Assembly: GCF_029892095.1 (NCBI RefSeq)
Contig: NZ_JARZAE010000004.1
Location: 2,232,001 to 2,296,000, forward strand
Length of the DNA: 64,000 nucleotides
DNA from: Kitasatospora sp. MAP12-44
GTDB lineage: Bacteria > Actinomycetota > Actinomycetes > Streptomycetales > Streptomycetaceae
Direction: 5' to 3'
Positions 55,193 to 63,674 of this stretch are shown in pieces (within the stretch, counting starts at the first letter, position 1; every line of letters begins with the position of its first letter). A program made the position numbers and the translations under genes. The notes below the pieces were generated by a model. That model saw nothing but the letters and a program-made list of their open reading frames with translations, made no database searches and was not told the origin of the DNA.

Positions 55193-55741
55193 CTACGCGG
55201 ACAGCCAGCGGTCGGCGGACAGCTTGGTGCGGGGCCGGAACACCAGCCAGAGCGCCAGCAGCAGGAACCCGATGTCGCGCAGGATCTCCTGCAGGTACTC
55301 GGTCTGCGAGGCGGCCACGGCGCCGCCGCCGCCGAAGCAGCCGCAGTCGATCGAGATCCCGCGGGCCCACGCCGAGCTGATCCCGGCGATGAAGGTCAGC
55401 AGCAGCAGCGCGGAGATCACCGCGGCGATCCGCACGCCCAGGCCGATCAGCAGCAGCACGGCCAGTGCGATCTCCACGAACGGCAGCCCGTAGCCGACCG
55501 GCTTGACCAGCCCCTCCGGCAGCAGCCGGTAGGCCCGGACGGCCTGCGCCGCCACCGCCGGATCGGAGACCTTCGCCAACCCGGCCCAGGCCCAGACGAC
55601 CGCCAGGCCCAGCCGGGCCGCGGTGCTGATCCACTCGGCGGCGGGCCCGTCCGTAACCCGGCGCAGCGGTGAGTGGCCGGCGCTCGCGGAGCCGGGCGGC
55701 TCACCCGCCCGGCTCGGCGGGCTGTGCTGCTGACTGGCCAT
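55193..55741 (-). CDS. MauE/DoxX-like membrane redox protein
   Basis: 182 aa from ATG 55741 (a GTG directly before it is also possible); GAGGGGG lies upstream. Four hydrophobic helices: LGLAVVWAWAGLAKVSDP, FVEIALAVLLLIGLGV, ISALLLLTFIAGISSAWA and DIGFLLLALWLVF. Between helices 3 and 4, ISIDCGCFGGGG contains a CxC pair characteristic of MauE-type proteins. With the adjacent DsbA-like gene it probably forms a disulfide relay at the membrane (inference). Confidence 0.85.
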   Translation of the reverse strand: MASQQHSPPSRAGEPPGSASAGHSPLRRVTDGPAAEWISTAARLGLAVVWAWAGLAKVSDPAVAAQAVRAYRLLPEGLVKPVGYGLPFVEIALAVLLLIGLGVRIAAVISALLLLTFIAGISSAWARGISIDCGCFGGGGAVAASQTEYLQEILRDIGFLLLALWLVFRPRTKLSADRWLSA

Positions 55742-55868
55742 CACAAAGACCCCCTCGGGAACGCCGTCTGCCCGGGCAGGCCTGCCGCCGGAGCTACCTG
55801 ACGAACCGTAGGGGATATCAGCCGATTCCCGCTACATTGCCCCATTCACCCGAATGGGTGCGGTCGCG

Positions 55869-56126
55869 CTAGCGGCTCGGATTGACGATCTCGGCGGGGA
55901 CCGCCTGCGGACCGGCGGTGGGCAGCTGCGTCCGGTGGCCCCGACTGCCGGAGTGGGCTACCCGTGCCTGATCGCCGCCGGGCGGCGCGGTGGCCTGCCG
56001 GGCCGCCTGCTCGGCACCCCGCCTGGCCAGCGCGTGCCCCACCGCGTGCTCACCCCCGAACGCCGCACCCAGTACCAGTGCGGCGGCGGCCGCCCGTAGA
56101 AGTACGGCGCGCTGCAGACAGGCCAC
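55869..56126 (-). CDS. Small putative secreted protein
   Basis: 85 aa from GTG 56126, 6 bp after GGAAGGGAT. The start VACLQRAVLLRAAAAALVLGAAFGG looks like a signal peptide; the rest is polar and low-complexity. No family recognised. Support rests on the ribosome-binding site and the signal-like start, so this is a modest call. Confidence 0.5.
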   Translation of the reverse strand: MACLQRAVLLRAAAAALVLGAAFGGEHAVGHALARRGAEQAARQATAPPGGDQARVAHSGSRGHRTQLPTAGPQAVPAEIVNPSR

Positions 56127-56274
56127 GGCGATCCCTTCCGAGCAGTCTGTTGAGAAGTGCACGAACAGTGACACCAGGGAGGGATCCCCAACTCGCGCGC
56201 TGTCCAACGCCCCGCTGGTGCCGATGACACGTCCACGCGCCGGAATTCACTCGTACGGGGAGTGCGGGCGCACG

Positions 56275-56319
56275 ACGACGGCCCGCCACCCCCAGATCGC
56301 GGGGGCGGCGGGCCGTCGT
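56275..56319 (-). terminator. trpA terminator
   Basis: ACGACGGCCCGCC (56275-56287) pairs perfectly with GGCGGGCCGTCGT (56307-56319), and the loop has its own ACCCCC/GGGGG pairing. It lies 9 bp after the trpA stop. Confidence 0.88.
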
Positions 56320-56328
56320 GGTGCGGGT

Positions 56329-57171
56329 TCAGCGGCGGCGGACGCCCTCGGCGAGCTCGCCCGCGAGCGCGCGGACCGCGGCCAGCGCGGCCGGCTCGTC
56401 CCCGTCCGCGTCCAGGATCCGCTGGACGAAGGCCGACCCGACGATCACCCCGTCCGCGAAGCCGGCCACCTCGGTGGCCTGCGCGGCGGTCGAGACGCCG
56501 AGGCCCACGCAGACCGGCAGGTCCGTGGTGGCCCGGGTGCGGGCCACCAGGTCCTCGGCCATGCTGCCGACCTGGGCCCGGCTGCCGGTCACGCCCATCA
56601 CGGCGGCGGCGTAGACGAAACCGCTGCCGGCCGCGGTGACCTCGGCCAGCCGCTTGTCCTTGCTGCTGGGTGCGACCACGAAGACGGTGTCGAGCCCGTG
56701 CTCGCCGGCCGCCTTGCGCCACTCCTCGGACTCCTCGACCGGGAGGTCCGGCAGGATCACGCCCGCTCCCCCGGCGGCGGCCAGGTCGGCGGCGAACCGG
56801 GCGACGCCGTAGCGGTCCACCGGGTTCCAGTACGTCATGACCAGCACGGCGGCCTCGGTGTCGGCGGCCACCTCGTGGACGGTGCGCAGCACGTCCTTGA
56901 TCCGGACACCGCCGCGCAGCGCGATGTCGTCCGCGGTCTGGATGGTCGGGCCGTCAAGCACCGGGTCGGAGTGCGGCAGGCCGACCTCGACGATGTCGCA
57001 GCCGCCCTCGATCAACGCGCGGACCGCCTTGATCCCGCCCTCGACGCTCGGGAAGCCGGCCGGCAGGTAGCCGATCAGCGCGGCGCGGTCCTCGGCCTTG
57101 GCGGCGGCCAGCACGGTGCTCAGCTTGGAGCTCATGTTGGAGCTCATGTTGGAGCTCATGTTGGAGCTCAT
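56329..57171 (-). CDS. trpA: Tryptophan synthase alpha chain (start within four tandem repeats)
   Basis: 280 aa from ATG 57171. It cleaves indole-3-glycerol phosphate to indole and triose phosphate for TrpB. Seen: LIGYLPAGFPSVEGGIKAVRALIEGGCDIVEVGLPHSDPVLDGPTIQ (catalytic Glu, then Asp), ILPDLPVEESEEW, VAPSSKDKRL and VYAAAVMGVTGSRA. Four 12-bp repeats give MSSN-MSSN-MSSN-MSSK at the N-terminus, so there are four possible ATGs; only the first has a GAGG box at proper distance. The mature family core starts at about residue 13. Confidence 0.93.
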   Translation of the reverse strand: MSSNMSSNMSSNMSSKLSTVLAAAKAEDRAALIGYLPAGFPSVEGGIKAVRALIEGGCDIVEVGLPHSDPVLDGPTIQTADDIALRGGVRIKDVLRTVHEVAADTEAAVLVMTYWNPVDRYGVARFAADLAAAGGAGVILPDLPVEESEEWRKAAGEHGLDTVFVVAPSSKDKRLAEVTAAGSGFVYAAAVMGVTGSRAQVGSMAEDLVARTRATTDLPVCVGLGVSTAAQATEVAGFADGVIVGSAFVQRILDADGDEPAALAAVRALAGELAEGVRRR

Positions 57172-57172
57172 G
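57125..57172. repeat. Four 12-bp repeats at the trpA start
   Basis: TTGGAGCTCATG on the plus strand is repeated perfectly four times; each copy carries a trpA ATG in frame. Confidence 0.9.
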
Positions 57173-57181
57173 CGGCCGCCT

Positions 57182-57242
57182 CGCTTCGCTCGGCAGGCGC
57201 TTCGCTCATACGCGCCTTCTGAATTGTTCGCTCGCTTCGCTC
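57182..57242. repeat. CGCTTCGCTC repeats between trpB and trpA
   Basis: Three copies of CGCTTCGCTC (starting at 57182, 57198 and 57233) fill the 79-bp gap; the last is embedded in a stretch able to fold on itself (GCGAGCGAAGCGAGC on the minus strand). Confidence 0.75.
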
Positions 57243-57250
57243 GCTCACGG

Positions 57251-58471
57251 TCACTTGCCCTCGCTGTCGTAGAGGCCGAAGTACTGCGCGGCGGTGTGCA
57301 TGTCCTTGTCGCCGCGGCCGGAGAGGTTGACCAGCAGGATCGCCTCCGGGCCGAGCTCGCGGCCCAGCACCAGCGCGCCGGCCAGCGCGTGGGCGCTCTC
57401 GATGGCCGGGATGATGCCCTCGGTGCGCGAGAGCAGGCGCAGCGCCTGCATCGCCTCGTCGTCGGTGACCGGGCGGTACTCGGCCCGGCCGGTGTCCTTC
57501 AGCCAGGCGTGCTCGGGGCCGATGCCGGGGTAGTCGAGGCCGGCCGAGATCGAGTGGCTCTCGATGGTCTGGCCGTCCTCGTCCTGCAGCACGTAGCTGC
57601 GCGCGCCGTGCAGGACGCCGGGCTCGCCCTTGGTCAGGGTGGCCGCGTGGCGCGGGGTCTCGACGCCCTCGCCGGCCGCCTCGCAGCCGATCAGGCGCAC
57701 CCCCGCGTCCGGGATGAACTCGTGGAAGATGCCGATCGCGTTGGAGCCGCCGCCCACGCAGGCGACCACGGCGTCCGGCAGCCGGCCGGTGCGCTCCAGC
57801 ACCTGGCGGCGGGCCTCGATGCCGATCACCCGGTGGAAGTCGCGGACCATCGCCGGGAAGGGGTGCGGGCCGGCGACCGTGCCGAACAGGTAGTGGGTGC
57901 TGTCGACGTTGGCGACCCAGTCGCGGAACGCCTCGTTGATGGCGTCCTTGAGCGTGCGGCTGCCGGACTTGACGGCGATCACCTCGGCGCCGAGCATCCG
58001 CATCCGGGCCACGTTGAGCGCCTGGCGCTCGGTGTCGACCTCGCCCATGTAGATCGTGCAGTCGAAGCCGAAGAGCGCGCAGGCGGTGGCGGTGGCCACG
58101 CCGTGCTGGCCGGCGCCGGTCTCCGCGATGATCCGGGTCTTGCCCATCCGGCGGGTCAGCAGCGCCTGGCCGAGAACGTTGTTGATCTTGTGCGAGCCGG
58201 TGTGGTTGAGGTCCTCGCGCTTGAGCAGCACCCGCGCGCCGCCGGCCTGCGCGGAGAAGCGCTCGACGTCGGTGAGCGCGCTGGGGCGGCCGGTGTAGTC
58301 CTTGAGCAGCAGGTCCAGCTCGGCGGTGAAGGCCGGGTCGTTCTTGGCCTTCTCGTACTCGTCGGCGACCTGCTCGACGGCGGCGACCAGCGCCTCCGGG
58401 ATGAAGCGGCCGCCGTACGCGCCGAAGTAACCCCGGGCGTCGGGGACTTGGGGCTGTCCGTGGGTAGACAT
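57251..58471 (-). CDS. trpB: Tryptophan synthase beta chain
   Basis: 406 aa. PLP enzyme joining indole and serine to tryptophan. PLP is held by Lys95 in [11 protein letters not shown]; further marks are [38 protein letters not shown], the phosphate-binding [14 protein letters not shown] and [19 protein letters not shown]. It is the normal TrpB1 type. It is 55 bp after trpM and 79 bp before trpA. Confidence 0.95.
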   Translation of the reverse strand: MSTHGQPQVPDARGYFGAYGGRFIPEALVAAVEQVADEYEKAKNDPAFTAELDLLLKDYTGRPSALTDVERFSAQAGGARVLLKREDLNHTGSHKINNVLGQALLTRRMGKTRIIAETGAGQHGVATATACALFGFDCTIYMGEVDTERQALNVARMRMLGAEVIAVKSGSRTLKDAINEAFRDWVANVDSTHYLFGTVAGPHPFPAMVRDFHRVIGIEARRQVLERTGRLPDAVVACVGGGSNAIGIFHEFIPDAGVRLIGCEAAGEGVETPRHAATLTKGEPGVLHGARSYVLQDEDGQTIESHSISAGLDYPGIGPEHAWLKDTGRAEYRPVTDDEAMQALRLLSRTEGIIPAIESAHALAGALVLGRELGPEAILLVNLSGRGDKDMHTAAQYFGLYDSEGK

Positions 58472-58526
58472 GCGGAATCCTTGATCGATGACGGGCGAAC
58501 GGTGAACAGCGACGGAACGGCTGGTC

Positions 58527-58670
58527 TCAGCCGTGCGTCCTGCGCCATCGACGGCCCGGCACCTGACCCGGCTCGCAGCCGATCACATACCGCACCCGCC
58601 GCCCCAGCACCCGGCGTGCGGGCGCGCGGCAGCCGCGCGGGCGGCAGCCGGGGGCGAGGCGGGCACTCAT
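58527..58670 (-). CDS. trpM: TrpM-like small protein
   Basis: 47 aa, ATG 8 bp after the trpC stop. Very basic, with a short pattern [14 protein letters not shown] (here [17 protein letters not shown]) followed by [19 protein letters not shown]. It occupies the place of trpM (also called trpX) between trpC and trpB in Streptomyces coelicolor, a small modulator of tryptophan synthesis and development (recalled; about 63 aa there). No Shine-Dalgarno is seen, so coupling to trpC translation is likely. Confidence 0.75.
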   Translation of the reverse strand: MSARLAPGCRPRGCRAPARRVLGRRVRYVIGCEPGQVPGRRWRRTHG

Positions 58671-58678
58671 GGCGGAGG

Positions 58679-59491
58679 TCAGCCCCGCCCGTTGTTGCGC
58701 AGCGCCGGGTGGGCGCCGGCCGCGACCAGGTCGGCGACGGCGGCCTTCGGGTCCTTGCCGGTCACCAGCGACTCGCCGACCAGGACGGCGTCCGCGCCCA
58801 GGTTGGCGTACGCGATCAGGTCGTGCGGGCCGCGCACGCCGGACTCGGCGACCTTGACGATGTGCGCCGGGATGGCGTCCACCACGTTGCCGAAGGTGTT
58901 GCGGTCCACCTCGAGGGTCTTCAGGTTGCGCGCGTTGACGCCGATGATCCGCGCCCCGGCGTCGACCGCCCGGGCGATCTCCTCCTCGTCGTGCACCTCG
59001 ACCAGCGGGGTGAGCCCGATCGACTCGGCCCGCTCGATCAGCGAGACGAGAGCCGGCTGGTCGAGCGCCGCGACGATCAGCAGGGCCAGGTCGGCGCCGT
59101 GCGCGCGGGCCTCCCAGAGCTGGTAGGCGGTGACGATGAAGTCCTTGCGCAGCAGCGGGGTGTCCACCGCCGCCCGGACGGCGTCCAGGTCGGCCAGCGA
59201 GCCGCCGAAGCGGCGCTGCTCGGTGAGCACGCTGATCGCGGCGGCGCCGCCGGCGGCGTAGTCAGCGGCCAGCGCGGCCGGGTCGGCGATCGCCGCGAGC
59301 GCGCCCTTGGACGGGCTGGAGCGCTTGACCTCGCAGATCACCCGGACGCCCTCGCCGCGCAGGGCGGCCACGCCGTCCTTGGCGTCGCGGGCCTTGGCGG
59401 CCAGGTCCTTGAGCTCGTCCAGGGAGACTCGGGCCTGCCGCTCAGCGAGGTCCGCACGGACCCCGTCGATGATCTCGTCGAGCACGCTCAC
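58679..59491 (-). CDS. trpC: Indole-3-glycerol phosphate synthase
   Basis: 270 aa, GTG start. Ring closure of carboxyphenylamino-deoxyribulose phosphate. Seen: [17 protein letters not shown] (catalytic Glu and Lys, about 50-66), [45 protein letters not shown] (Lys), [24 protein letters not shown] and [12 protein letters not shown]. Length is as usual. It heads trpC-trpM-trpB-trpA. The leader upstream (59492-59824) is non-coding. Confidence 0.95.
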   Translation of the reverse strand: MSVLDEIIDGVRADLAERQARVSLDELKDLAAKARDAKDGVAALRGEGVRVICEVKRSSPSKGALAAIADPAALAADYAAGGAAAISVLTEQRRFGGSLADLDAVRAAVDTPLLRKDFIVTAYQLWEARAHGADLALLIVAALDQPALVSLIERAESIGLTPLVEVHDEEEIARAVDAGARIIGVNARNLKTLEVDRNTFGNVVDAIPAHIVKVAESGVRGPHDLIAYANLGADAVLVGESLVTGKDPKAAVADLVAAGAHPALRNNGRG

Positions 59492-59824
59492 GCGGGCGCC
59501 CCCATCAATCTGCTAGCCGGAAGATGCGATCAGCGGTGCGGGCGAGCCGTACTGCCGGCACCGTCGCACCTGTTAGGGACGCATCACGCCAGGACGCAAC
59601 ACGCCATGACACGCACGTCGAAAGCCACGGCTGCGAGTCGCCCGGATCGGTGAGATCCGATAGTGCCGCGCCCCCGTTGGCAACTCGATGGTATCGGCAC
59701 CGGGGCGCACGGGGCGCATCCGCCCGGCGCGCGTCTCGCGGAGCGGACCGCACGGTGGCACCGCGGCGGGCGGCTATCTCGCAGATCAGCGCGGTCCGCG
59801 CGGTATGGCGGGCGGGCGGGGGTG
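59492..59824. other. Non-coding leader region upstream of trpC
   Basis: 333 bp without a supported gene. A 9-bp inverted pair GCGGACCGC (59743-59751) and GCGGTCCGC (59791-59799) could form a hairpin. A frame with three closely spaced TGG codons lies near 59590-59635 but has no suitable start codon, so a leader peptide cannot be claimed. Confidence 0.4.
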
Positions 59825-60265
59825 TCAGACCCGCGGGGGCGCCAGGCCGGCTCCGCCCGGGAGGTTGCGGAAGACCGTGAAGGCCAGCAGCAGCGCGAGC
59901 AGCGCCACCGTCCCGCGCAGCCCGAAGGCGATCCGCGGCGGCACGCCGTCGGTGAGCGCCGCCCAGGCCCAGCGCACCCACAGCACGCCGAGCACGGCGA
60001 AGAGCGCGACCGCGAGCAGGTTGTCGTGGCAGGCGGCCGTCAGGTCGCCGCGGCTGAGCGCGTGCACACAGCGCAGTCCGCCGCAGCCCGGGCACCACCA
60101 GCCGGTGGCCTGCAGGAAGGGGCAGGTCGGGTAGTGGCCGGGCCGGTTCGGGTCGACGGCCGAGATGTAGAGGGTCGGCAGGGCGACGGCGCCCAGTGCC
60201 GTGAAGGGGCGGGCGAGCCGGCGGAGGGCGGAGAACTCCGCGCCGGAGGTGCGGGAGGCGGTCAC
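59825..60265 (-). CDS. DUF2752 membrane protein
   Basis: 146 aa from GTG 60265 (VTASRTSGAEFS). The signature YPTCPFLQATGWWCPGCGGLRCVHALSRGD, with the CPGCG motif, identifies DUF2752; three hydrophobic helices surround it. Function is unknown, but the gene is a regular member of streptomycete trp regions. A hairpin upstream separates it from the HGxxVG gene, so it may be transcribed with trpC. Confidence 0.85.
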   Translation of the reverse strand: MTASRTSGAEFSALRRLARPFTALGAVALPTLYISAVDPNRPGHYPTCPFLQATGWWCPGCGGLRCVHALSRGDLTAACHDNLLAVALFAVLGVLWVRWAWAALTDGVPPRIAFGLRGTVALLALLLAFTVFRNLPGGAGLAPPRV

Positions 60266-60369
60266 GCCGATGATTGTGCCCCGGCCGGGCGGGTGCCGTG
60301 TCACGCCGCGCGGGTGACGGGGGCGCACGGCGCACCGCAGGGGCGCGCGAAGCGTCTTCGCAAAACGCG

Positions 60370-60414
60370 CGGACCGGGGCGCGCGGGGTCGGTGACCCTG
60401 CGCGCCCCGGTCCG
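60370..60414 (-). terminator. Terminator between the HGxxVG and DUF2752 genes
   Basis: CGGACCGGGGCGCGC and GCGCGCCCCGGTCCG form a perfect 15-bp stem, and the 15-nt loop can pair further (GGGTC/GACCC). Confidence 0.85.
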
Positions 60415-60464
60415 TGGGAGCGTCCCGACTGGCGCGGATGGCGTCAGTGGTGGTGTCAGTGGCG

Positions 60465-60737
60465 TCAGGCGACGGCGCCGGCCGCGGCGGTCTCGGCCTT
60501 GCGGATCTCGCGCGCCTCGGCCTTGAGGGCCTCGACCGCCGGGTTGGGCTGCTTGCCCATGCCGGCCATCGCCATCGCCTTGCCGACCACGCCCGCGGCC
60601 ACGATGACGACCATGCCGGCCCAGAAGAGCGGCACTGATTCCATGATCATGGCGGCGCCGCTGACGCAGAAGCCGGCGAAGGCGATGGCCGAACCGGTCC
60701 AGGCGGCGACGGTGTGTCCGTGCGATGCTGCCGACAT
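60465..60737 (-). CDS. HGxxVG-type small membrane protein
   Basis: 90 aa from ATG 60737; AAGGAG lies 10 bp upstream. The N-terminal SHGHTVAAWTGSAIAFAGF carries the HG-x2-V motif that names this actinobacterial family. Two hydrophobic helices follow and the C-terminus is a charged helix (NPAVEALKAEAREIRKAETA). Function unknown; it is consistently found between TIGR02234 and DUF2752 genes in this locus type. Confidence 0.85.
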   Translation of the reverse strand: MSAASHGHTVAAWTGSAIAFAGFCVSGAAMIMESVPLFWAGMVVIVAAGVVGKAMAMAGMGKQPNPAVEALKAEAREIRKAETAAAGAVA

Positions 60738-60897
60738 TGTGAAGGTGCTCCTTGGCTCTACGGTCCTACCGGGGTTCCGGCCAGGTGGTGCGGGACTTCG
60801 CCCCGACCGGGCCCGGCGGATTTCACCCTCCATTGTTGCGGACACTTATCGCAGCCCCAAAGCCGGGTCCGAGTGAGAGCGGTCACCCACCCCGTCT

Positions 60898-61530
60898 TCA
60901 GCTCGCGGTGGGGTCCTCGCCGCGGTCCAGGGCCTTCCAGAAGTCCGCGGGCGTGTCCGCGGCGCCGGCGGCCGGGCGGCGGGGCTTCGCGGCGGCGGGG
61001 GCGTCGTAGCGGGTGCCCATGGTGGGCCAGGCCCGGCCGCGCAGCGCGGTGAGCAGGCCCGCGCCGGCCAGCAGCAGGGCGCCGACCAGGGCGACCCAGG
61101 GCCAGCCGGAGTGCGTGACGTGATCGGCCGTGGTGCCCAGCAGGCCGAGCTTGGTGGCCGCGGTGGCGTCGACGGTGGTGGTGTCACCGGCACCCAGCGC
61201 GGCCGAGACCGCGGCGCCCAGGCCCGCCAGCGCCACCAGCGCGCCCACCGCGATCCGGCCGGCCCCGCGCACCGCGAAGACGGCCACCGCCGAGGCCAGC
61301 CCGACCAGCGCCAGCGCCCCGGGCAGCCCGGAGATCTCACTCCCGGTCGCACTCACCGCCAGCTGCCCGCTGACCCGTCCCTGCGCCCAGGTCCGCCCGA
61401 CCGCCGTCAGCACCAGCACGGCGCCCAGCACGGTCAGCAGCAGCATCAGCGCGAGACTGCGCCGCGAGGAGGCGGCAGCGGCTGCGGGGGCTGGGGCGGG
61501 CGAGGTACGGGGCGGCGGGATCTCGGTCAC
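60898..61530 (-). CDS. TIGR02234-family Trp-associated membrane protein
   Basis: 210 aa from GTG 61530 (VTEIPPPRTS). Four hydrophobic helices: LALMLLLTVLGAVLVLTAVGRTW, GALALVGLASAVAVFAV, GALVALAGLGAAVSAAL and WPWVALVGALLLAGAGLLTAL. The tail ADFWKALDRGEDPT is the family mark. It is always close to trpE in actinomycetes, but its activity is unknown. It lies 81 bp after trpE, probably in the same transcript. Confidence 0.9.
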   Translation of the reverse strand: MTEIPPPRTSPAPAPAAAAASSRRSLALMLLLTVLGAVLVLTAVGRTWAQGRVSGQLAVSATGSEISGLPGALALVGLASAVAVFAVRGAGRIAVGALVALAGLGAAVSAALGAGDTTTVDATAATKLGLLGTTADHVTHSGWPWVALVGALLLAGAGLLTALRGRAWPTMGTRYDAPAAAKPRRPAAGAADTPADFWKALDRGEDPTAS

Positions 61531-61611
61531 CGCTCCACTATCCCCCGCCCGCACCGCGAAGCTCGCACCGGGCCTGTCCCCGCAGCCGCTGCCGCGCGCC
61601 GCGGACGGTCC

Positions 61612-63126
61612 CTAGCTGGGCGTGCGAAGGGTGTTGGCCGTGGCGATCGCGCGCAGGACGGCGGCGGCCTTGTTGCGGCACTCGGTGTCCTCGCTGACCG
61701 GGTCGGAGTCGGCGACCACGCCGGCGCCGGCCTGGACGTAGGCGGTGCCGTCGCGCAGCACGGCGGTGCGGATGGCGATCGCGGTGTCGGAGTCGCCGGC
61801 GAAGTCGAGGTAGCCGACGCAGCCGCCGTACAGGCCACGGCGGGTGGGCTCCAGCTCCTCGATGATCCGCATCGCGCGCGGCTTGGGGGCACCGGAGAGG
61901 GTGCCGGCCGGGAAGCAGGCGGTCAGCACGTCGAAGGCCGTCCGACCCGCGGCCACCTCGCCGGTCACCGTGGAGACGATGTGCATCACATGGCTGTAGC
62001 GCTCGACGGACATGAAGTCGACCACCCCGACACTGCCCGGCGTGCACACCCGGCCCAGGTCGTTGCGGCCGAGGTCGACCAGCATCAGGTGCTCGGCGCG
62101 CTCCTTGGGGTCGGCGAGCAGCTCGGCGGCGAGCTCGGCGTCCTCCTGCGGGGTCGCGCCGCGGTGCCGGGTGCCCGCGATGGGGTGCACCATCGCCTGA
62201 CCGCCCGTCACCTTGACCAGCGCCTCCGGGCTGGAGCCGACCACGTCGAAGCCGCCCTCGGCGGCGCCGTCGTGGCCGGGGAAGCGGAACAGGTACATGT
62301 ACGGGCTGGGGTTGGTGGTGCGCAGCACGCGGTAGACGTCCAGCGCGGAGGCCGGGCAGGGCGCCTCGAAGCGCTGCGAGGGGACCACCTGGAACGCCTC
62401 GCCGGCCCGGATCCGCTCCTTCACCAGCTCGACGGCGGCCTGGTACGGCGCCCCGCCGAAGGGCGAGTGGGCGTCGACCGCGGTGGGGGTAAAGGTGGCC
62501 AGGCCCGGGTCGACCGGCTTGCGCAGCTCGGCCTCCATCGCGTCCAGGCGGGCGACGGCGTCGGTGTAGGCCTCGTCGACGCCGCTGGCCAGGTCGTTGT
62601 GGTTGACCGCGTTGGCGATCAGCAGCACAGTGCCGTCGACGTGGTCGAGTACCGCGAGGTCGGTGGCGAGCAGCATGGTCAGCTCGGGGAGCTTGAGGTC
62701 GTCCGGGGTGAGCTCGGGCAACTTCTCCAGGCGGCGCACGACGTCGTAGCCGAGATAGCCGACCAGGCCGCCGGTGAGCGGCGGCAGGCCGTCGTCGTCG
62801 TGGCGTGGGGTGTGCAGCGCCTCGACGGTCGCGCGCAGCACCTGCAGCGGGTCGCCGCTGGTCGGGATGCCCACCGGCGGGGTGCCGTGCCAGCGGGCGC
62901 TGCCGTCCGGGTCGGCGGTCAGGGTGGCGGCGCAGCGTACGCCGACGAACGAGTAGCGCGACCAACTGCGGCCCTGCTCGGCCGATTCGAGCAGGAAGGT
63001 GCCGGGGCGCTCGGCCGCCAGGCTGCGGTAGAGCCCGATCGGTGTGAGGCCGTCCGCCAGGAGCCGGCGGGTGACCGGGATGACCCGCGTGTCGACGGCG
63101 AGCTTGCGGAAGGCCTCAAGGTCCAT
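61612..63126 (-). CDS. trpE: Anthranilate synthase component I
   Basis: 504 aa. It makes anthranilate from chorismate with the TrpG glutaminase (not in this window). The feedback-inhibition element [20 protein letters not shown] (about 43-62, LLES type) is intact. Catalytic blocks: [74 protein letters not shown], and [14 protein letters not shown]. No clear Shine-Dalgarno precedes the ATG, 51 bp after hisI. Confidence 0.95.
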   Translation of the reverse strand: MDLEAFRKLAVDTRVIPVTRRLLADGLTPIGLYRSLAAERPGTFLLESAEQGRSWSRYSFVGVRCAATLTADPDGSARWHGTPPVGIPTSGDPLQVLRATVEALHTPRHDDDGLPPLTGGLVGYLGYDVVRRLEKLPELTPDDLKLPELTMLLATDLAVLDHVDGTVLLIANAVNHNDLASGVDEAYTDAVARLDAMEAELRKPVDPGLATFTPTAVDAHSPFGGAPYQAAVELVKERIRAGEAFQVVPSQRFEAPCPASALDVYRVLRTTNPSPYMYLFRFPGHDGAAEGGFDVVGSSPEALVKVTGGQAMVHPIAGTRHRGATPQEDAELAAELLADPKERAEHLMLVDLGRNDLGRVCTPGSVGVVDFMSVERYSHVMHIVSTVTGEVAAGRTAFDVLTACFPAGTLSGAPKPRAMRIIEELEPTRRGLYGGCVGYLDFAGDSDTAIAIRTAVLRDGTAYVQAGAGVVADSDPVSEDTECRNKAAAVLRAIATANTLRTPS

Positions 63127-63177
63127 GGAAGGAGCACCGATTCTCTGCGACGGGAGGGGGAGGGGGTGGGTGCGGGG

Positions 63178-63561
63178 TCAGCGGGGCAGCAGGACGTCTT
63201 CGTCGAAGCAGGTCCGCGCGCCGGTGTGGCAGGCGGCGCCGACCTGGTCGACCTGGACCAGCAGGGTGTCCCCGTCGCAGTCCAGCGCCACCGACTTGAC
63301 GTGCTGGAGGTGGCCGGAGGTGTCGCCCTTGACCCAGTACTCGTTGCGGCTGCGGCTCCAGTAGGTGCAGCGGCCGGTGGTCAGCGTGCGATGCAGCGCC
63401 TCGTCGTCCATCCAGCCGAGCATCAGCACCTCGCCGGTGTCGTACTGCTGCGCCACAGCGGGCAGCAGTCCGTCGGCGGTGCGCTTGAGGCGGGCGGCGA
63501 CGGCCGGGTCGAGGGCGGTGCTGCCGGGGGCGGCGGGGGTCGGAGGCGGTACGGATGACAT
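63178..63561 (-). CDS. hisI: Phosphoribosyl-AMP cyclohydrolase
   Basis: 127 aa. Third step of histidine synthesis, opening the adenine ring of phosphoribosyl-AMP. Seen: [62 protein letters not shown] and the metal-binding [10 protein letters not shown]. The PRA-PH domain of two-domain HisI is absent, as usual in actinomycetes. It lies directly upstream of trpE in the same direction. Confidence 0.94.
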   Translation of the reverse strand: MSSVPPPTPAAPGSTALDPAVAARLKRTADGLLPAVAQQYDTGEVLMLGWMDDEALHRTLTTGRCTYWSRSRNEYWVKGDTSGHLQHVKSVALDCDGDTLLVQVDQVGAACHTGARTCFDEDVLLPR

Positions 63562-63674
63562 GCGGACATTGTGGCAGGAGCGGAGCCGTGCGAACCGGCG
63601 CTGTCCGGCAGTCGAGCCGGACGATCTCGCCGAAAGCTGCCACGGGGGGCGCGCCGCTGCGGGATTCTGTCGCC

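Noticed and set aside
59580..59640. Three closely spaced TGG codons upstream of trpC, as a possible tryptophan attenuator peptide
   Set aside because: No ATG, GTG or TTG lies close upstream in that frame and no ribosome-binding site is seen; no terminator/antiterminator pair could be drawn.
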